DNA from: a virus
Direction: 5' to 3' (one strand)
IMG/VR virus record: IMGVR_UViG_3300000154_000017
Location: 1 to 21,711 of that record
Length of the DNA: 21,711 bases
The translations under genes and the position numbers were made by a program. Below, in pieces: positions 14,501 through 21,711 of the stretch. How positions within the stretch are numbered: position 1 is the first letter of the stretch; every line of letters begins with the position of its first letter. The notes below the pieces were generated by a model. That model ran no database searches. It saw only the letters and a program-made list of their open reading frames with translations, and was not told the DNA's origin.

Positions 14501-16208
14501 GATTACGCATGTTCTCTGGTGGGGTGAAACCCTCTTCACCATAAGGCATCCACGCCTTAAAAGTTATTCCGCTTGAGCCAGTTCCTAGCCCTTCCTCAAT
14601 GAGAACGTCTGAGGTTATTTTAGACCTGCCTATGTCACCAATACCCCTATATGTAAACTCCTCCCCCCCGAGACTACGGATTGTGTTGCTCGACCTAACT
14701 TGATCCCCTCTGGACTCTTCAAACAACTCATCGAGCTTATTGTTCCTAGTGTAGTGAGCTATCCACTTTATAGGGTCTTCTGTCGCGTCTATTGTGGCCA
14801 TTTTTACGCTATCTGCTGCAACTCTTGGCTCTTCCCCATTGATGGTCCTAGTTGACCCTCCACCTTGACTCGAAAGCCAAGACACGTTCCCAACCCCTAG
14901 GGGGATAGAAGGCTTATCCATAATGTCGTTAAATGGCACAACCTCCCTATCCTCTCTTACTGCATTTCCGGTCACAGGAGGGGGTTCGCCAGAACTCTTG
15001 GTAAGCTCGTTGGGCTGTTGATTCGGATTTGGGAAAGGGACATTGCTAGGGCTTAGCCCCTGAGTGCCAACATCTTGCCCTTCATTAGCGCCTGGAAATC
15101 CTGGAATCCTCGATACTGTCCGTAGTGCGTTTCTTTCCTGTAAAAAACCCTGTTCCACCTCCGGCACTGTAATGGGTTGCTCGGCTGGTTGAGTGGTGTC
15201 CACTAGGCTATTGGTAGTCTGGAGTTGTCCCAATGATTTAGATGCGCCCCCTACTTGCTGCTCCGAGCCAAGCGTCAGTTGTGATACTTGCCCTGTTGAT
15301 GGCGCATTTTTAACCCAGCTTATAGGTTTCCCGTCTGGACCAGCACCAAAACCATGTGTTCCCTGGTAAACCCCTTGTATCTCTTCTTCCGAAAGCCCTT
15401 CTAATTCGGTTGGGTCTATTGCACCTAGACCGCTGGATTCACGTCTCCAGCTTTCCCAAAACACCTCTGGATCGTTAGATGAGTCAGCCAAATTCTGAGC
15501 CCACTCAGCTTGATCTACATTAGTGGGACGTAGCATTTCTATCTGACCGTCAGTTCTCACCATAACCCTGCCAGCTAACCCATTTATCCACCCGTGTTCC
15601 TCAGTCTTCATGGCTAAATAACCATTATGATCTATGTAGGCATCCTCGGTTATCTCAGACTTAACCCCTGTAGTTGGGTGTTCTGTGAAAATCTTTCCAG
15701 TTGAGTCAACCGTGACCCCAGGGGTTCTTATAAATCCAGGCTCAAAGGCTTGCTCACGCTCTGGAAGACCAAGGGTGTCTCTATTCCTACCCTGTGGACC
15801 AAAACCCTCAAAACGGCTATCGGGCGTCCCCTGTTGGCTCATTACACCTGGAGGGGTCTCACGTTTTTGAACATCTGGAATGAACGCCCAATCCCTCATT
15901 CTAGGGTCGTTCATATTTGGTCCTGCTAAAATCTTTTGACTTAGAACAGATAAAGCGTGCGCCCCTGACTCAGCGTAAGGCATTAAAAGAGATTGCCCCC
16001 TATCATATTGGTGACGCAATTCCTTTAGCTGTAGGTCAAACTGCTCTTTGAGAAGAGTATTAGATGCTTCTGTAGATTCAAACTGCTTGTCCGCAGCATA
16101 GCGTTGAGCCGCCGCTGAACCAGCCGCCGCCTCAGTGGTCGCCCTAGCCTGTGCCTTAGATGCTTTATTCCCCAACAACAATGATACTACCCCTGAAAAC
16201 CAGCCCAT
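11541..16208 (-). CDS. Large DNA-transfer/internal virion protein with long central insert
   Basis: This 1555-aa protein has two ends recalling much shorter podoviral 'DNA transfer' proteins. Residues 1-92 are a short hydrophobic start, Ala-rich helix and LMPYAESGAHALSVLSQ. Residues 1258-1300 contain SPGYQFRLDEAEKAMQRGAA (G1261), then ALSGAAQKDL and a RYSQDYAYKDF segment. From about 1300 to 1450 there are imperfect Asp/Glu-Arg-rich repeats with DRRR and EYY blocks, probably a long coiled coil, followed by a Gly/Ala/Gln-rich tail resembling the family C-terminus. In between lie over 1000 low-complexity acidic residues I cannot assign. A D-x-R-hydrophobic-x-x-Tyr/Phe motif recurs about six times before residue 1256 and once at D101. 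ATG at 16208 forms TAATG with the upstream stop, with GGAGGT upstream. Likely role: part of the ejected conduit or cargo. Confidence 0.8.
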   Translation of the reverse strand: MGWFSGVVSLLLGNKASKAQARATTEAAAGSAAAQRYAADKQFESTEASNTLLKEQFDLQLKELRHQYDRGQSLLMPYAESGAHALSVLSQKILAGPNMNDPRMRDWAFIPDVQKRETPPGVMSQQGTPDSRFEGFGPQGRNRDTLGLPEREQAFEPGFIRTPGVTVDSTGKIFTEHPTTGVKSEITEDAYIDHNGYLAMKTEEHGWINGLAGRVMVRTDGQIEMLRPTNVDQAEWAQNLADSSNDPEVFWESWRRESSGLGAIDPTELEGLSEEEIQGVYQGTHGFGAGPDGKPISWVKNAPSTGQVSQLTLGSEQQVGGASKSLGQLQTTNSLVDTTQPAEQPITVPEVEQGFLQERNALRTVSRIPGFPGANEGQDVGTQGLSPSNVPFPNPNQQPNELTKSSGEPPPVTGNAVREDREVVPFNDIMDKPSIPLGVGNVSWLSSQGGGSTRTINGEEPRVAADSVKMATIDATEDPIKWIAHYTRNNKLDELFEESRGDQVRSSNTIRSLGGEEFTYRGIGDIGRSKITSDVLIEEGLGTGSSGITFKAWMPYGEEGFTPPENMRNRRDMYHEPAPPLQGFMRTDSQGHSIRVTDSEAQEIPQYIMDSYNEYVATATADGRTPGELKDFGPLRAYIDEYTFTHGDIPQELTSPEERKAQAGRWYYQSDNATAKDLLEASGKLEEYTSLLQSGGGDEAIALLQSSISSISGNPDSDFTPGANYSSGSSGLSLELQGVFSGSSKRVYDNIFMGRGLPPQEVFQVEKFFGEFMNEAGSPLEKTTRSLSEETLRNPIVSEFVNRESHGGKNREALEDELGGALQSAFMDSLKNGGSENASAFSDFAHRNPRFYNKTSTEKLFVAQGVGDGTLPPTESISDFAHNNNSKLTTDFTRQALFEETWDDVRLLSEAVRSTSGRARLETSGELQQAISDIDTYRKTYDNEMTNDVDADQQFRGLLGLDPWTSAPVSKDDIGGWLSSNIDTFLEESELDSLKDRMFETYSSIESGAKSQRLDDAVLQIIEPLSAVLERPAYDALFENLKEFGVSQTTRAETDFINTFTGDEGNGVVDPGLWSDKETGLRAQFESNYPNPTANDQNRFDQLLNTERNKHEAASRQFSINQYREEQGLPPESTGVGGVGTGATGNALATDPSQGRMDQFAYERSPGETIDERLGDYTPTTDLSSDPRMAEYQQLVDYDTDPRLQQREYMTDKGDPRIGNYDPITDIRADARVSQGFDLQNALNPSQDARLQDFDYEKSPGYQFRLDEAEKAMQRGAAAKTGALSGAAQKDLARYSQDYAYKDFDQERGAHDRRRQEAISQALQQAQEYDRRRLQALQENRYDEAEFYARRKEAVDDRLREETQESTLRDAAISERAKDEGRHYDQRGQALNEERADQAEYDSRRGQFFSEYYGQQANSDRRRREFLTEYYHQKEDSTKERQNALNEYYASLEPVQSLAQTGQQTSTRLGASGSQFANQLGDAGATYAQGAGRNTQAGADALGRGAIQAQDALNTGIIGAANARAQFYNNVGSTLGQLDQQQQNQGLINALNKKR

Positions 16209-16543
16209 TATGTTACCTCCACGCCGCCGCCGATGATTGAACTTGCCCCATTAACGCTACCAAGGGTTTGCAACATATCCCCCTCCGCTAATACTAGCCC
16301 CTCAACCTCCGTCAATCGCTGACTTATGTTTGCTGCTAGCGTAACCTTCGCAATCTTGTAACCATTAGCCGCACTCTGACCCGTAGGAACCACCCACACC
16401 TCGATAGTAACATTCCCCGCCGAGCTATTATGCAAAGATAAAGCCCTAAACACTGCCTTGGTATTAGCTGGACAGGTGTAGAATGTTTGATTGGTGTTTG
16501 GAACCAACGAGGGAGCCACTAATTGTCGTATCTTTACTGCCAT
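16208..16543 (-). CDS. Small beta-rich virion protein, 111 aa
   Basis: This 111-aa protein is predicted to be almost entirely beta: alternating hydrophobic strands such as TFYTCPANTKAVFRALSLHN, VTIEVWVVPTG and YKIAKVTLAA, then a Gly/Ser-rich end. The 'ready-made contact' pattern (xLVPNxNQTFYTCPANT, then a strand ending in HNSS) is familiar from small phage decoration or fibre-like proteins, which I know only as a loose group. It starts 10 bp inside the 72-aa gene and ends in TAATG overlap with the 1555-aa gene. The ribosome site is weak, so expression probably depends on coupling. Alternatives are a tail-tip or head-fibre subunit. Confidence 0.6.
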   Translation of the reverse strand: MAVKIRQLVAPSLVPNTNQTFYTCPANTKAVFRALSLHNSSAGNVTIEVWVVPTGQSAANGYKIAKVTLAANISQRLTEVEGLVLAEGDMLQTLGSVNGASSIIGGGVEVT

Positions 16544-16752
16544 AATCCTATCCCTATCAGCCTTTCAATATCCTCAGAGCGCATAGACGTTTTAGATAAC
16601 GCCCCTGAATCCCCAAACACACTATCTATTTGCTGGAGCTCTAAATCTTTCGCCGCTAAATCTATCTGTTTCTTCAACTCATTAAACCACCGCTCCCAAG
16701 CTGGGTCGCCTGGGTTTGATCGTGTTGGGAAAGGGGTTAGCTTTAGACTCAC
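16534..16752 (-). CDS. Unknown 72-aa protein, GTG start
   Basis: I do not recognise this small protein. An N-terminal Pro-containing segment (PFPTRSNPGDPAWERWF) leads into an amphipathic helix (WFNELKKQIDLAAKDLELQQ) and a second short helix near the C-terminus. The start codon is GTG at 16752, chosen because it forms GTGA with the stop of the gp10-like gene and has GGGGAG about 7 nt upstream; no ATG gives a longer frame. It lies after gp10, where P22 encodes the gp26 tail needle, but at 72 aa it is far too short and not trimeric-coiled-coil-like over its length. Confidence 0.6.
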   Translation of the reverse strand: MSLKLTPFPTRSNPGDPAWERWFNELKKQIDLAAKDLELQQIDSVFGDSGALSKTSMRSEDIERLIGIGLWQ

Positions 16753-18140
16753 TCTAGCTCCCCGTCTACGTCCGCATAGGCACCAAGAACGTGAATCTTG
16801 ATGGGAGCCACAACCTCTAGCTTAAAAATACGCTCTCTGAATTGTGCTAACCCACGCCATTCAACCCTTTGGGAATAAGCACCTGAAACACCCAAACTTT
16901 GATCTATCGGTGTGTTATAAGTGTGCCCGCCATCATCAGACCATGACAGACTTGCTACCGCTGTTCCAGATGGGTCGGTTCCCTCTTCAAAATCAACGAT
17001 CAAATCATTCATGGTTATTCTGTCATTTTTATTGGCTATCACCTGTGTCGTTCGGGTTCTTGTGACCGTTGCCGTGTCCTCTGTGTAAACCGTTGGGCTC
17101 ATCGTGTAAATCTTCCCATTCGTGTAATCCCCGACATACGTAACCCCGTCCAGATCGCAAGCAAACGAGGCTCGGAAGCGACCTATAGACGGGCTTTTTC
17201 TTTGGTGCCATGCTTGTGTCGTTAGGTCGAATACCCATGTAACCCCCTCGGTTGGGAATGTAAGAGCATAGAAGTAGTGGCCGTCTTGACCATAAGTAAA
17301 CCCCTCAGCATCATATACTACCGAGTATTCTGCAATAGCCTCGTGAAGCGCATCAGTTCCTATATTCTTCGCTTGCCATTGTTGAGCCATTACGACCGTC
17401 TTGTAATTGGTTAGCCAAAATTTTGCATCCGCTATGGTAGCAATAGACCATCTGGCAATACACCCATACTCAGTGATTCCACCTGATATCCTGCCTAGTG
17501 GGTAATCCGCACCACCCGTGTTATACCAAAACTCTGTAGAGCGCTTCCCACATATCATCAACTCTCTTTGATCTACTGCTATACCAACCACATTATCGGG
17601 GTTTATCTCAGCACTCGCAAAATCAAGGGAGTCCCAGGTTGCACCATCGTAAAGGGTGGAAACATAAATCTTTTGCGTTGCCGACTGGAATACCACAAAA
17701 TACCCGTCCAGAAATACAACTTGGTCGGCTCCTGGGTAACTGCCTCCAACCGATGATAGCGTCGTGGTGGACTTGGTATACAGATACCCCGTAGATGTCC
17801 CGTTAGCCATGAATACCTGCGTCCCATTTTCCGCAAACGAAACAGGGCTAGACCCTGGGATAGTACCCCTGTCAGTAGCCACGCCTCCTGTTGTGATTGT
17901 GTAGAGCTTAGTGCCACAAACAGCGTAGATGATAGAACCATCTGCCATCATCCCTCGCACTTTTGAAGCGGCGGCTAATGTGACCAAAGCTGTTAGCCCA
18001 GGCGTAGGGTATAAAACGGTAGGTGACTTAGCCTCTGGGCCACCTCCACGGACATACCAATTTATGCACTCTTGGGCGTTGAGGTTAGATACCCTAGCTT
18101 TGTAAGCTGGGCCAACAAAGGGTATAACCACTGACGGCAT
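16749..18140 (-). CDS. P22 gp10-like DNA-stabilisation / tail protein
   Basis: This 463-aa protein closes the portal channel after packaging and forms part of the short tail tube. The opening PSVVIPFVGPAYKARVSNLN, then QECINWYV and LYPTPGLTALVTL, is the N-terminal signature of the P22 gp10 'phage stabilisation protein' family (G-P-x-Y...QxxxNWY...PTPGL). The middle is a run of beta-propeller-like strands (YAVCGTKLYTI; VFMANGTSTGYLYTKS; YFVVFQSATQKIYVS; LMICGKRSTEFWYN), as expected. Length is close to P22 gp10. It follows gp4 by a TAATG overlap, the P22 order. Start at 18140 has GAAGGCGG upstream. Confidence 0.9.
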   Translation of the reverse strand: MPSVVIPFVGPAYKARVSNLNAQECINWYVRGGGPEAKSPTVLYPTPGLTALVTLAAASKVRGMMADGSIIYAVCGTKLYTITTGGVATDRGTIPGSSPVSFAENGTQVFMANGTSTGYLYTKSTTTLSSVGGSYPGADQVVFLDGYFVVFQSATQKIYVSTLYDGATWDSLDFASAEINPDNVVGIAVDQRELMICGKRSTEFWYNTGGADYPLGRISGGITEYGCIARWSIATIADAKFWLTNYKTVVMAQQWQAKNIGTDALHEAIAEYSVVYDAEGFTYGQDGHYFYALTFPTEGVTWVFDLTTQAWHQRKSPSIGRFRASFACDLDGVTYVGDYTNGKIYTMSPTVYTEDTATVTRTRTTQVIANKNDRITMNDLIVDFEEGTDPSGTAVASLSWSDDGGHTYNTPIDQSLGVSGAYSQRVEWRGLAQFRERIFKLEVVAPIKIHVLGAYADVDGELE

Positions 18141-18880
18141 TAGTAACCGCCTTCAAAACTTCCAATGCCCCCACGACGATAACGCCCTCCAAAATCTGAA
18201 TCGAATCGGCTTATACTCGATGGGCCGTACTGTACTTGTTTTAGATTATGCTTCAAGTCCTTGGCTAGCTTCTTAACCTCATTATCAGGGGTCTTTCCAA
18301 ACATAGTCGAGATTCTAAGCGCCAGCAAATACATCAATGGCTCCATGTATTCCGTAGGATAACCTAGTTCTGCCGTAGTATCCGAGATAAATACAAAGGA
18401 TTTTAGTACCGATAGTTTTACATTATAAGATTCTGATGGCAGTGGGTAGACAGCGATATAGCCCGTCAACCATCCTGGTTTATAAGCGATAAACGCAGGT
18501 CGTCCTGACGTTGCTTTTCGCCTGAACCTCTCGTCATAATCTTTCCACGACACTAAGTCCAAAGGGTATTCCTCTCCACCCGTGCTTTGGAGCTTGGCAC
18601 GCCCTAAATCTAGCGGCCTAACCTGCGCTATATGGGAGCCCCCATAAACAGACGACCCACCTGGATCAAGGCCGATTGAAACGGGAGCGGTTATCGCTGT
18701 GCTAATCCCGTAACTCATCTCCTCCTCATTAGGAACAAAGTATTGCTCAGAATAAAGGGAAGACAGCATCATATTAAGCCGCTCCAATATCCGCGTCTTT
18801 TCCGTTGCAGTAGGAGACTGCCCTATAGCAATAGCGCCAATTATCTCCATAGCCGATTGAATTAACTCCTCGCCCGTCAT
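18140..18880 (-). CDS. P22 gp4-like tail accessory factor / head-completion protein
   Basis: This 246-aa protein binds beneath the portal ring and forms the platform for gp10. Residues 1-45 (MTGEELIQSAMEIIGAIAIG, then SPTATEKTRILERLNMML) match the gp4 opening of two helices around a G-E/Q-x-P-T/S turn. The later YIAVYPLPSESYNVKLSVLK, TAELGYPTEYMEPLMYLLAL and a C-terminal basic helix are also typical, and the length is right. P22 gp4 additionally cleaves peptidoglycan; no catalytic residues can be assigned from this sequence alone. It overlaps its neighbours on both sides by TAATG. AGGAAAAGG lies about 10 nt before the ATG. Confidence 0.87.
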   Translation of the reverse strand: MTGEELIQSAMEIIGAIAIGQSPTATEKTRILERLNMMLSSLYSEQYFVPNEEEMSYGISTAITAPVSIGLDPGGSSVYGGSHIAQVRPLDLGRAKLQSTGGEEYPLDLVSWKDYDERFRRKATSGRPAFIAYKPGWLTGYIAVYPLPSESYNVKLSVLKSFVFISDTTAELGYPTEYMEPLMYLLALRISTMFGKTPDNEVKKLAKDLKHNLKQVQYGPSSISRFDSDFGGRYRRGGIGSFEGGY

Positions 18881-19149
18881 TAGATAGACCTTTTCCTAGA
18901 TCTTTGGGTGGGCTTTGACTTAATAGGCGTGACCTCAACCAACTCAATATCTGACACATCGTCAGACACTTTTGGCTCTGGCTCTGGTAATGGCTTAGGT
19001 CCAGGGGCTACGGACTCAAGGTATTTCTCCCAAAAAGCCTTTGGGGAATTTACCCACCCGAACTTACCCTTGGTCATAGGGCTATCATTCTCAACGATCT
19101 TTCCAGCGGGACATAACTTCTCATGGTATACCCATTGTTTGTTTCTCAT
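18880..19149 (-). CDS. Unknown small virion-region protein, 89 aa
   Basis: This 89-aa protein sits between coat and gp4, where tailed phages often keep small head-associated proteins. Residues 5-38 (WVYHEKLCPAGKIVE, then KGKFGWVNSPKAFWEKYLE) form a compact segment of the kind seen in small phage proteins beginning 'x-YH...P.GK.F'. The rest is Pro/Glu-rich and ends in a basic tail (QRSRKRSI), probably disordered. AGGAGAGG precedes the ATG at 19149. Function is not known; P22 has no obvious equivalent at this place. Confidence 0.65.
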   Translation of the reverse strand: MRNKQWVYHEKLCPAGKIVENDSPMTKGKFGWVNSPKAFWEKYLESVAPGPKPLPEPEPKVSDDVSDIELVEVTPIKSKPTQRSRKRSI

Positions 19150-19174
19150 TAAACCTCTCCTAGAATTAGTGGGA

Positions 19175-19199
19175 GTCGGGACAGACCAGCCGCCCCGAC
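19175..19199 (-). other. Hairpin between the coat gene and the next gene
   Basis: GTCGGG (19175-19180) pairs with CCCGAC (19194-19199) around a 13-nt loop, in the only sizeable gap of the late operon (69 bp). Transcribed on the minus strand, it comes 20 nt after the coat stop and is not followed by a T-tract, so it is not a classical terminator. It could stabilise the coat message or act as a processing site that uncouples coat level from the minor tail genes. Confidence 0.45.
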
Positions 19200-19218
19200 A
19201 ACCCTGATTCTCAAACGA

Positions 19219-20433
19219 TTACCCAATCAGCCTACAAGCTAACTCTGGTCGTAAGGTCTTAACCCCAAACTGAATATCTGCCCTGACTCTCTGCTGATCT
19301 GACATGAAGTCGTGATCTGCAATAATCCTGACGGAAATATCCTGGAACTTCTGACGTGCCCCAAACCTTGCGCCCACTGGAACCTCTAAAGGCACAACGC
19401 CCATAATGAAAGCGTCTTTATGAAACGCTAGGTTCTGTGGGTGTGTCTCGTCGGCTCCACCCGTTTTGAACACCAATGCTGCCGTGGTGACAGGGAGCGC
19501 ATCAATAGTCGCATACGGGGCATTCCCAGACGTGTCCGCAGCACTTCTAAACTCTGGGCTAAAGTTGAGAACAGCCGCACCAGCACCATCCGAAGTAGCA
19601 TCGGCAGTCAGCGTGTAATTACGCAATGCGCCCGTACTCACATACGACCTAGTGTTGATTGCGTTCACACCTGCAATCGTGAAAACATCACCCTTTTTAA
19701 GGGTTTTGCTCACACCAGCACCAGCCACCGTCATCGAAGTGTCTCCCTCGGCTATAGAGCCATCGTTGATCGTGATCCCAGCGTAGGTACAGCTACCCGT
19801 AAGGTGGCTATTAACTTGTTGATCCATAAAGAAGTCCATTTGGAGGAGTTCACCAACCCGACCCTTACGAACCAAACCCTCAGCTAGGGATTGATTGAAG
19901 TATGACTTCAAATCCCCTGTGGTTAGCTTGTTGTTCATAGCTGGGCCCATAACAAAGCAGCGGTCCTCATGCGGAACGTTTTCCTCGTTCAATAACTGCT
20001 GAACATCACCGATAATACCAAGAGTCGATGGCGTAGTTCCAGGTGTCCCAATGACATTATAGATGTCCGTATACAGCCCCAATACCGTTTGATTGACTTG
20101 GTGGGCCAAGGCAATCGATGCTGGCTTTGCATAGCGCTCTCGGTAATTCTTCATAGACATCGTAAGGTCTTGAGTCGAGTGGTCCCAAGACGTGTTAAAC
20201 CTTTGGTCAATGGTTAGAGTTTGCTTCTTCTCTACCGTGTCTGGAATGCTTGCAATGACGGCACCACTTACAGCCTTCATTTTAACAGGTTCCAAAATAT
20301 CCACAGATTGTCCAATCTTTTTGAACTCCTTAGTGTATTGTGTGTTGATAAGACCCATGGCTACTAATTGAGCGGACAGGTCGATTGCGATGGCCTCAGC
20401 CACCATGTTAGGCGTAATAATTACATCAGCCAT
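19219..20433 (-). CDS. Major capsid protein, P22 coat (gp5) family
   Basis: This 404-aa protein builds the icosahedral shell. The N-terminus (ITPNMVAEAIAIDLSAQLVA, then INTQYTKEFKKIGQSVDILEP) and the block FNTSWDHSTQDLTMSMKNY, then RYAKPASIALAHQVNQ follow the P22 coat pattern: an N-terminal helix, 'Y..EF...G..V.I..P', and 'FS.QDLTLS...Y..RY..PA...LANQVD'. Residues about 215-310 are a Gly/Thr/Ala-rich beta segment in the place of the P22 insertion domain, and QRVRADIQFGVKTLRPELAC ends the HK97-type fold. GGAGG lies 5-9 nt before the ATG, one of the strongest sites in the window, as suits the most abundant virion protein. Confidence 0.93.
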   Translation of the reverse strand: MADVIITPNMVAEAIAIDLSAQLVAMGLINTQYTKEFKKIGQSVDILEPVKMKAVSGAVIASIPDTVEKKQTLTIDQRFNTSWDHSTQDLTMSMKNYRERYAKPASIALAHQVNQTVLGLYTDIYNVIGTPGTTPSTLGIIGDVQQLLNEENVPHEDRCFVMGPAMNNKLTTGDLKSYFNQSLAEGLVRKGRVGELLQMDFFMDQQVNSHLTGSCTYAGITINDGSIAEGDTSMTVAGAGVSKTLKKGDVFTIAGVNAINTRSYVSTGALRNYTLTADATSDGAGAAVLNFSPEFRSAADTSGNAPYATIDALPVTTAALVFKTGGADETHPQNLAFHKDAFIMGVVPLEVPVGARFGARQKFQDISVRIIADHDFMSDQQRVRADIQFGVKTLRPELACRLIG

Positions 20434-20448
20434 GTTATTCCTCCAGGA

Positions 20449-21513
20449 TTAAAAGCCCCTTATCCTCTTTTCCCTGCTTTCTTTGTCCCATTGAGCCATT
20501 TTCTTGGCTAGTCCTTCGCCTGACACGGGCTCTCCATGACTTCGTGACGAGGAAGCTCCACGTACCGTATTAACAGGCGGCGGTGCTTTGGGGGTTTTGG
20601 GATTGGGTGGGGGCTGTGATAGTTGATAATCAATGCGACCGTCAATTCTCGCTATCTCCAACGCCGCTTGTGCAGGGGAAAGTGAAGCTATTGACAGGCT
20701 TAATTCCGTGTTCTGTCCTAAGTAACGGGCTATTTCAGCAAAATTATCTGACAACACCATAGGCTCAAGCATTTCAGGGGTGATAGCTATGTTGGGGTTG
20801 TTTAATACCAGCCTATCGAAATCAGGGTGAGAGGCCACAGCCTCAGACTTCTTTTTTTCGATTAACTGACTCAAGGCGACTTTTCTATCGTCTGCCAATT
20901 TCTTACCCTCAATCTCCATATCTGCCCGTCTCTGCTTCTCGGCCTCTTGGCTCGATGTCTCGACCTGCTTTTTAACTCGCCAATCGCTTACTGCTTCGTT
21001 GTATTGCTCTTCATCCTTAAACCCGCCTTCTTCTGGGCGTGACCCTGATATAGACTTTAGTTTTTCGGACTGAGACGCTATCAATGCTTCTTGACGTTGG
21101 ACAACGCTTTTGAAGTTTTCTGCATCCCTCTCTAAACCACGAACCTTTTTTGTAAGCTTGTCGAACCTTTTTTGAACTCCCTTTTTGACAGGGGTCGCAG
21201 TTGATTCCTCACTGGGGGCTTTGTCTGATACCGCCTCAGACTGAACCTGTGGTGCTACACCTTCGGTGGGCACCACGGCTTCGGTGGTTGACACGCTTTC
21301 ACTACCATCATCCCCAGACCATGAATGGGGTTCAGTCACGTAAGTATCAACAACCTCATCGGTTATTCCATCCGCAACATCTGTAGACTCCGTAGTTCCT
21401 GTGTCATCGGCCTTAACAGGGGTAGGTATGGGCTTATTAGCATCGTCTCCGTAGACTGCCTTCATAGCCCCTCTCTGTGCCTCCGTTAGCTCCTGATCGT
21501 TTACCTTACTCAT
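20449..21513 (-). CDS. Scaffolding protein
   Basis: This 354-aa protein should guide coat assembly and then leave the procapsid. It is highly charged. Residues 25-108 are acidic and Ser/Thr-rich with little order. Residues 112-155 and 185-225 are coiled coils. Residues 229-292 (HPDFDRLVLNNPNIAITPEM, then LSDNFAEIARYLGQNTELSL and LSPAQAALEIARID) are a segment widely shared by podoviral scaffolds. The C-terminus is a Pro linker followed by a basic helix ending REKRIRGF, in the place where P22 scaffold carries its basic coat-binding end. It lies between portal and coat, the standard place. AGGAG precedes ATG at 21513, which overlaps the upstream gene by 8 bp. Confidence 0.85.
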   Translation of the reverse strand: MSKVNDQELTEAQRGAMKAVYGDDANKPIPTPVKADDTGTTESTDVADGITDEVVDTYVTEPHSWSGDDGSESVSTTEAVVPTEGVAPQVQSEAVSDKAPSEESTATPVKKGVQKRFDKLTKKVRGLERDAENFKSVVQRQEALIASQSEKLKSISGSRPEEGGFKDEEQYNEAVSDWRVKKQVETSSQEAEKQRRADMEIEGKKLADDRKVALSQLIEKKKSEAVASHPDFDRLVLNNPNIAITPEMLEPMVLSDNFAEIARYLGQNTELSLSIASLSPAQAALEIARIDGRIDYQLSQPPPNPKTPKAPPPVNTVRGASSSRSHGEPVSGEGLAKKMAQWDKESREKRIRGF

Positions 21514-21711
21514 CTTTGCTCCTTTGTTTTGCTTTGTTTAATAGCTCTAGGACAGTTTGAGCGGCAATCCTCTGGACTTGCTGCTCATCCATTACCTGAG
21601 CCTTTTCCACTTGTGCGGAGGCTTTTTGAACCTCCATTTGTTTTTTCTGAACCTCAAGCTCTTGAAGCTGTATTTCCATCTGGGCTTTTTGCATCTCCAT
21701 TTGTTGCGCTG
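21506..21711 (-). CDS. C-terminus of the portal protein (partial)
   Basis: The frame is open to the window edge, so the start lies outside; the visible part is the last 67 or so codons. It is one long Gln/Glu/Lys helix with a repeating MEMQKAQMEIQLQELEVQKK pattern, a form common at portal C-termini, where the helix makes the barrel. Only the position directly before scaffold and coat makes this a portal; the visible sequence alone would fit any coiled coil. No portal core residues are visible. Confidence 0.6.
   Translation of the reverse strand, partial: AQQMEMQKAQMEIQLQELEVQKKQMEVQKASAQVEKAQVMDEQQVQRIAAQTVLELLNKAKQRSKDE

Noticed and set aside
19441-19887. 148-aa plus-strand frame opposite the coat gene
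   Set aside because: Arg/Ser/Cys-rich shadow within a confidently identified capsid gene; no ribosome site.

Overview
The window looks like 21.7 kb of a tailed, podovirus-type bacteriophage (or a prophage of one), covering the head, short-tail and DNA-ejection module. The evidence is a run of recognisable P22-type structural genes read from right to left on the minus strand: portal C-terminus, scaffold, P22-gp5-type coat protein, gp4-type tail accessory factor and gp10-type DNA-stabilisation protein. Two very large virion proteins (1555 and 2494 aa), a 425-aa protein between them, and a Terminase_2-type small terminase subunit follow. Strong AGGAGG-like ribosome sites and standard stop codons point to a bacterial host. 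Nothing in the window identifies the host. No integrase, large terminase subunit, endolysin or tailspike is visible.

Layout from right to left. 21711-16208: portal end, scaffold, coat, an 89-aa protein, gp4-like, gp10-like, then two small proteins (72 and 111 aa) where P22 carries its tail-needle gene. 16208-2777: the ejection-protein block, about 13.4 kb for three genes. The 2494-aa protein carries an HExxH zincin-type peptidase domain, glycine-rich membrane-like segments, and a C-terminal region resembling the LPD38 domain of large phage polyvalent proteins. 2775-2086: small terminase subunit. The genes are packed tightly; four junctions share a TAATG stop/start overlap, which argues for one long translationally coupled late operon whose promoter lies beyond the right edge.

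1337-2252 is a two-gene plus-strand operon: an unknown 157-aa protein with clustered Cys/His, and a 150-aa XRE-like helix-turn-helix protein. It faces the late operon and overlaps the end of the terminase gene by 167 bp in antisense. 1301-295 returns to the minus strand with an unknown 130-aa protein and a GTA-type holin that carries an added C-terminal zinc ribbon. Only 35 bp separate the two divergent units. A 15-bp palindrome there supplies a -10 hexamer in each direction, so the promoters overlap and may form a switch.

1-294 has no convincing protein gene. It contains a plus-strand series of hairpins closed by a 7-bp long-range helix, a strong intrinsic terminator, and a second terminator just past the holin stop. 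This may be the 3' part of a structured phage RNA that starts at or before the left edge.
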